A stretch of DNA of 64,000 nucleotides, taken from positions 62,001 through 126,000 of the forward strand of contig CAVZIL010000009.1 of NCBI GenBank assembly GCA_963775505.1. Reading direction: 5' to 3'. The first letter of the stretch is position 1; each line of letters begins with the position of its first letter. This DNA comes from JAIBJN01 sp963775505. Its GTDB lineage: Bacteria; Actinomycetota; Thermoleophilia; Gaiellales; Gaiellaceae. Below are positions 61,156-64,000 of the stretch, piece by piece. The notes beneath the pieces were generated by a model. The model worked only from the letters and a program-made list of their open reading frames with translations. It had not been told where the DNA came from and searched no databases. The position numbers and the translations under genes are program-made.

Positions 61156-61320
61156 GTGCGTCGGCGACCCCTTGGAGCGCTCTTCGCCATCCTCGCGGTC
61201 GGCTTCCTCGTGATCGGCGCCTTCGCCGCCGACGCAGGCGGCGCCGCCTGGGTGATCGCCGCCGCCGCCGTCTTTATCGGCGTCTGGATGGGCGAGCTCG
61301 CCTACAAGGCGCTCAAGTAG
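61156..61320 (+). CDS. Small two-helix membrane protein, 54 residues
   Basis: GTG 61156 is chosen because the open frame upstream lies in tRNA-Trp. Two hydrophobic segments (LFAILAVGFLVIGAFAA and WVIAAAAVFIGVWMGELAY) with short charged ends. No family recognised. 52 nt before the sigma-factor gene in the same direction. Confidence 0.6.
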   Translation: MRRRPLGALFAILAVGFLVIGAFAADAGGAAWVIAAAAVFIGVWMGELAYKALK

Positions 61321-61358
61321 GAAAACGGCCGCAATCCCGCGAAAGCCGTCCTTCCTTC

Positions 61359-61364
61359 TATCCT
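61359..61364 (+). promoter_or_regulatory. Candidate -10 (TATCCT) for leaderless sigma-factor transcript
   Basis: TATCCT ends 8 nt before ATG 61373; no Shine-Dalgarno sequence. Confidence 0.45.
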
Positions 61365-61372
61365 CTGCGAGA

Positions 61373-62161
61373 ATGGTCGAGCGGCCTGACGACACCCAAG
61401 CCCTGTGGCGGGAGTACAAGCGCACCGGCGAGCAGGCCGCGCGCGACCGTCTGATCCTCACGTACGCCCCGCTCGTCAAGTACGTCGCCGGGCGCCTCGG
61501 CAGCGGGCTCCCGGCCCACGTGGACGAGGGAGACCTCGTCTCCTACGGCCTCCTCGGCCTGATCGGCGCCATCGAGCGCTTCGACCCCGAGCGCGACATC
61601 AAGTTCGAGACGTACGCGATCGCCCGCATCAAGGGCTCCATCATCGACGAGCTGCGATCGATGGACTGGGTGCCGCGCTCGGTTCGCGCCCGCGCGCGAG
61701 ACATCGAGCGGACGATCGCCCAGCTCGAGGCCAAGCTCACCCGCGCGCCGACCGACGAGGAGATCGCCGGTTCGCTCGGCATCACCGAGGACGAGTTCCA
61801 GGAGTCGCTGCTCGAGATCTCGCGGACGTCCATCGCCGCGCTCGACGAGCTCTGGACGAGCTCGTCGCACGGCGGCGACCCGGTCGCCCTCATCGACACG
61901 CTCCCGGACCCCCAGGCCGCCGAGCCGCAGGACGCGATGGCGCACACCGAGCTCCGCGAGGCCCTCGGCGAGGCGATCTCGCGGCTTCCCGAGCGGGAGA
62001 AGCTCGTGGTCACGCTCTACTACTACGAGGAGCTGACCCTCCGGGAGATCGGCGAGGTGCTCGGCGTCACCGAGTCGCGCGTCTCGCAGCTCCACACGAA
62101 GGCGATCCTCCGCCTGAAGGCCCGTCTCTCGGCGACGCTCGTCCGCGCCGGCCGAGACTAG
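61373..62161 (+). CDS. FliA/WhiG-family RNA polymerase sigma factor
   Basis: 262 residues. Region 2 (RDRLILTYAPLVKYVAGRL, DEGDLVSYGLLGLIGAIERF, KFETYAIARIKGSIIDELR with MDWVPRSVR), region 3 (TDEEIAGSLGITEDEF) and region 4 (LPEREKLVVTLYYYEELTLR, VLGVTESRVSQLHTKAILRL) are all present. This is the group-3 type controlling flagella in many bacteria and sporulation in Streptomyces (WhiG). No flagellar genes lie in the window. Ends with a 4-nt convergent overlap with the GNAT gene. Confidence 0.94.
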   Translation: MVERPDDTQALWREYKRTGEQAARDRLILTYAPLVKYVAGRLGSGLPAHVDEGDLVSYGLLGLIGAIERFDPERDIKFETYAIARIKGSIIDELRSMDWVPRSVRARARDIERTIAQLEAKLTRAPTDEEIAGSLGITEDEFQESLLEISRTSIAALDELWTSSSHGGDPVALIDTLPDPQAAEPQDAMAHTELREALGEAISRLPEREKLVVTLYYYEELTLREIGEVLGVTESRVSQLHTKAILRLKARLSATLVRAGRD

Positions 62162-62616
62162 CCCGGAAGCCACTCGTAGAGCGCGTCCGGCTCGCGCTCC
62201 TCGTTCCCCGCTCCGTCGGTCAGCTCGACGAGGCGCAGGCCGCGCCGCTCGTAGAAGCGGCGAGCGCCGGCATTGCGCTGGAAGACCCAGAGCCGGAAGC
62301 CGGCGGGACGCATCTCCTTCGCCCGCCCGAGCAGGGCGCTGCCGAGGCCCCGCCCTTGGAGGTCGGGGTCGACGTACAGGTGCCCGAGCACGTCACCCTC
62401 GAGCGCCGCGAAGCCGGCGAGGCGCCCGCCGTACTCGGCCACGACGACCTCGTGCCCGCCGAGAACGACGTCGCGGATCCAGCTGCGAGTCTCGGCTTCG
62501 GTGTGCAGGTCGGGGAGGCACGGCATCGCCTCTCTGCGCGCGGCGAGGAACACGTCCGCGACCGCCTGCGCATCGTCCGGGCGTGCTGTTCGCAGCGCGG
62601 GCTCCATGGCCGACAT
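62158..62616 (-). CDS. GNAT family N-acetyltransferase
   Basis: 152 residues from ATG 62616 (AGGGAAG just upstream). TARPDDAQAVADVFLAARRE, GHLYVDPDLQGRGLGSALLG (acetyl-CoA binding) and WVFQRNAGARRFYERRGLRL are typical. The much longer open frame to 63981 is antisense to the EF-G-like gene and rejected. Substrate unknown; divergent from the EF-G-like gene. Confidence 0.9.
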   Translation of the reverse strand: MSAMEPALRTARPDDAQAVADVFLAARREAMPCLPDLHTEAETRSWIRDVVLGGHEVVVAEYGGRLAGFAALEGDVLGHLYVDPDLQGRGLGSALLGRAKEMRPAGFRLWVFQRNAGARRFYERRGLRLVELTDGAGNEEREPDALYEWLPG

Positions 62617-62643
62617 CTTCCCTGCACCTTGCGACCAAGTCGG

Positions 62644-62649
62644 TAAACT
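62644..62649 (+). promoter_or_regulatory. Candidate -10 (TAAACT) upstream of EF-G-like gene
   Basis: TAAACT ends 9 nt before GTG 62659; no Shine-Dalgarno sequence is present. Confidence 0.4.
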
Positions 62650-62658
62650 CGCCAGCCC

Positions 62659-64000
62659 GTGCCGCAGTTCGAGCCGAGCAAGATCCGGAACGTCGCCGTG
62701 GTCGGCCATCGAGGGACCGGGAAGACCTCGCTGGTCGAGGCACTGCTCTTCCAGGCCGGCGCCACCAACCGCCTGGGGTCGGTCGAGGGCTCCTCGACCG
62801 TCTCCGACTGGGACGAGGACGAGCAGCGGCGGCAGATGTCGCTGGCCGCCTCGGTCTGCCACGCGGAATGGCAGGGCCGCAAGATCAACCTCGTCGACAC
62901 GCCGGGCGATCCCGGCTTCCAGGCAGACACGCTGGCGTCCCTCCGCGTCGTCGAAGGCGCGCTCTTCACCGTGAACGGCGTCAACGGGGTCGAGGTGCAG
63001 ACGACGCGCCTCTGGGAGCGCGCGGAGGGGCTCGGCCTCTGCCGCGTCGTCTTCGTGACCATGCTCGACCGCGAGCGCGCGGACTTCTTCGCCGCGCTGG
63101 AGCAGCTTCGCGGCCAGCTCTCCGACCGCTGCGTCGCCGTGCAGATCCCGATCGGCCACGAGCACGAGCTCGAGGGGATCGTCGACCTCTTCCACATGCG
63201 CGCCTACATGGACCCGGACGGCGAGCGCGAGTCGAATCCCGTCGACATTCCGGAGTCCGTCGCCGCGCAGGCGGCGGAGTACCGCGAGCAGCTCGTCGAC
63301 TCGGTCGTCGAGACCGACGAGGCGCTGATGGAGCGCTACCTCGAGGAGGGCGAGGTCTCGGGCGACGAGCTCGCGGGGGCGCTCAAGAACGCTGTCGTGG
63401 CCGGCGACCTCTTCCCGGTCGCGTGCGGCGTCCCGACGAAGAACCTCGGCACGACCGGTCTCCTCGACCTGCTGGTGGAGGGAATCCCCTCGCCGGCCAA
63501 GAAGCCGCTCGAGGCCGGCGTCGACGGGGGAGGGCCGGCCGCCTTCGTCTTCAAGACGGTCGCCGACCCATTCGCCGGCCGCATCAACGTCTTCCGCGTG
63601 CTCTCGGGCACGCTCGCCTCCGACTCGAACCTCGTCAACTCGCGCACCCGCGGCAAGGAGCGCGTCGGGCAGCTGCTGCTGCTCCAGGGGAAGGACCACG
63701 AGCCCGCGCAGGAGTTCGGGGAGGGGGACATCGGCGCCGTCGCCAAGCTCAAGGAGACCGGAACCGGCGACGTCCTCCTCAACGAGGACCGGCCGATCGA
63801 CCTGCCGCCTCTCGACTTCCCGCAGCCCGTCATGAGCTTCGCCATCACGCCCAAGGCCAAGGGCGACGAGGAGAAGATGGCTACCGCGCTCAGGCGCCTC
63901 CACGAGGAGGATCCGACGCTGACGCTCCGGCGCGACGAGCAGACCGGGGAGCAGCTCCTCGGCGGGCTGTCCCAGGTACACGTCGAGGTGGCCGTCGACC
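62659..64000 (+). CDS. EF-G-like translational GTPase paralogue, 3'-truncated by the window edge
   Basis: 447 codons from GTG to the window end, no stop. G1 is VVGHRGTGKTS and G3 is LVDTPGDPGF; domain II (FVFKTVADPFAGRINVFRVL) and the start of domain III/IV (LLGGLSQVHVEV) follow. G4, normally NKxD, reads FVTMLDRER, losing the Asn-Lys pair. This fits the second EF-G type (EF-G2/FusA2-like) found next to true FusA in many bacteria, whose function is poorly known. The G4 change suggests altered guanine recognition. Confidence 0.9.
   Translation, partial: MPQFEPSKIRNVAVVGHRGTGKTSLVEALLFQAGATNRLGSVEGSSTVSDWDEDEQRRQMSLAASVCHAEWQGRKINLVDTPGDPGFQADTLASLRVVEGALFTVNGVNGVEVQTTRLWERAEGLGLCRVVFVTMLDRERADFFAALEQLRGQLSDRCVAVQIPIGHEHELEGIVDLFHMRAYMDPDGERESNPVDIPESVAAQAAEYREQLVDSVVETDEALMERYLEEGEVSGDELAGALKNAVVAGDLFPVACGVPTKNLGTTGLLDLLVEGIPSPAKKPLEAGVDGGGPAAFVFKTVADPFAGRINVFRVLSGTLASDSNLVNSRTRGKERVGQLLLLQGKDHEPAQEFGEGDIGAVAKLKETGTGDVLLNEDRPIDLPPLDFPQPVMSFAITPKAKGDEEKMATALRRLHEEDPTLTLRRDEQTGEQLLGGLSQVHVEVAVD

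Noticed and set aside
62617..63981. Extended GNAT ORF on the minus strand
   Set aside because: Antisense to the EF-G-like gene, which has G1, G3 and domain II motifs.
1..64000. CRISPR array, rRNA genes, IS elements, transposases
   Set aside because: No regularly spaced repeats, no rRNA-like stretches and no DDE, serine or tyrosine recombinase motifs were seen in any frame I read.

Overview
The window is 64 kb of very GC-rich, gene-dense bacterial DNA with many GTG starts, ATGA/GTGA/TGATG stop-start overlaps, and ECF and WhiG/FliA-type sigma factors. Gene content (rnhB-yraN-comM-dprA block, ECF42-YCII pair, actinobacterial holin-like/DUF3618 pair, PaaI, mycothiol-world oxidoreductases) points to Actinomycetota. 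A member of Thermoleophilia (Gaiellales/Solirubrobacterales-like) is my best guess, but this is inference from content and not a phylogenetic result. Both ends are cut inside genes: rnhB on the left and an EF-G-like GTPase on the right.

Layout. 1-3.2 kb: rnhB, yraN, comM, dprA. 3.2-8 kb: a tightly coupled leftward operon (zinc alcohol dehydrogenase, formaldehyde-activating enzyme Fae, enolase-superfamily enzyme, PLP-dependent dehydratase-like protein), diverging from a second zinc dehydrogenase. 8-13.7 kb: a complete oligopeptide/dipeptide-type ABC importer behind a textbook promoter. 13.9-18.3 kb: an unknown gene, an aromatic-lyase homologue that lacks the catalytic Ala-Ser-Gly triad, a MetE-C-like protein and an ATP-grasp protein. 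18.3-21.9 kb: MFS exporter, small membrane protein, nitroreductase, PaaI thioesterase, aquaporin. 21.9-25.5 kb: an O-acylation locus (two SGNH/DUF459-type proteins and an MBOAT acyltransferase). 25.5-30.8 kb: a SIR2-like protein translationally coupled to a 1201-residue membrane-anchored STAND NTPase with about 14-15 WD40 repeats, with its own promoter and a perfect inverted repeat, followed by a convergent one-TM protein. 30.9-34 kb: Vps62/DUF946-membrane fusion, MOSC protein, unknown. 34-39.5 kb: an acyl-CoA-type catabolic operon (citrate-synthase-like, AMP ligase, VOC, GST-like), a DHFR-like protein and a bicovalent-FAD oxidoreductase. 39.5-45 kb: ECF42 sigma factor with YCII partner, unknown, GNAT, quinone-oxidoreductase-like MDR, LuxR-type two-component pair. 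45-49.8 kb: small protein, MMPL transporter, membrane-linked alpha/beta hydrolase. 49.8-52.3 kb: unknown gene and msrA lying between a 22-nt tRNA-Thr 3'-end repeat and tRNA-Thr itself, then holin-like and DUF3618 membrane proteins and a 30-residue ORF. 52.3-56.2 kb: GGDEF/HD-GYP protein, VOC, endonuclease/exonuclease/phosphatase protein, DUF4396. 56.2-61.3 kb: secreted lysyl-oxidase-like, beta-helix-like and RTX-repeat proteins, a lower-GC gene beside tRNA-Trp. 61.4-64 kb: WhiG/FliA sigma factor, GNAT, EF-G paralogue.

Two features recur. First, at least eight otherwise intact genes are broken by a single small indel in a short homopolymer or GC repeat, which looks more like assembly/sequencing error than gene decay. 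Second, many start codons sit 6-9 nt after a TANNNT motif with no Shine-Dalgarno sequence, suggesting widespread leaderless transcription.

The best candidate for an undescribed system is the SIR2 + STAND-WD40 pair at 25.5-30.1 kb. The most interesting metabolic candidates are the adh-fae-enolase-dehydratase operon and the lyase without an MIO triad paired with a MetE-C-like protein. All functions are read from motifs by eye; no database search was run.
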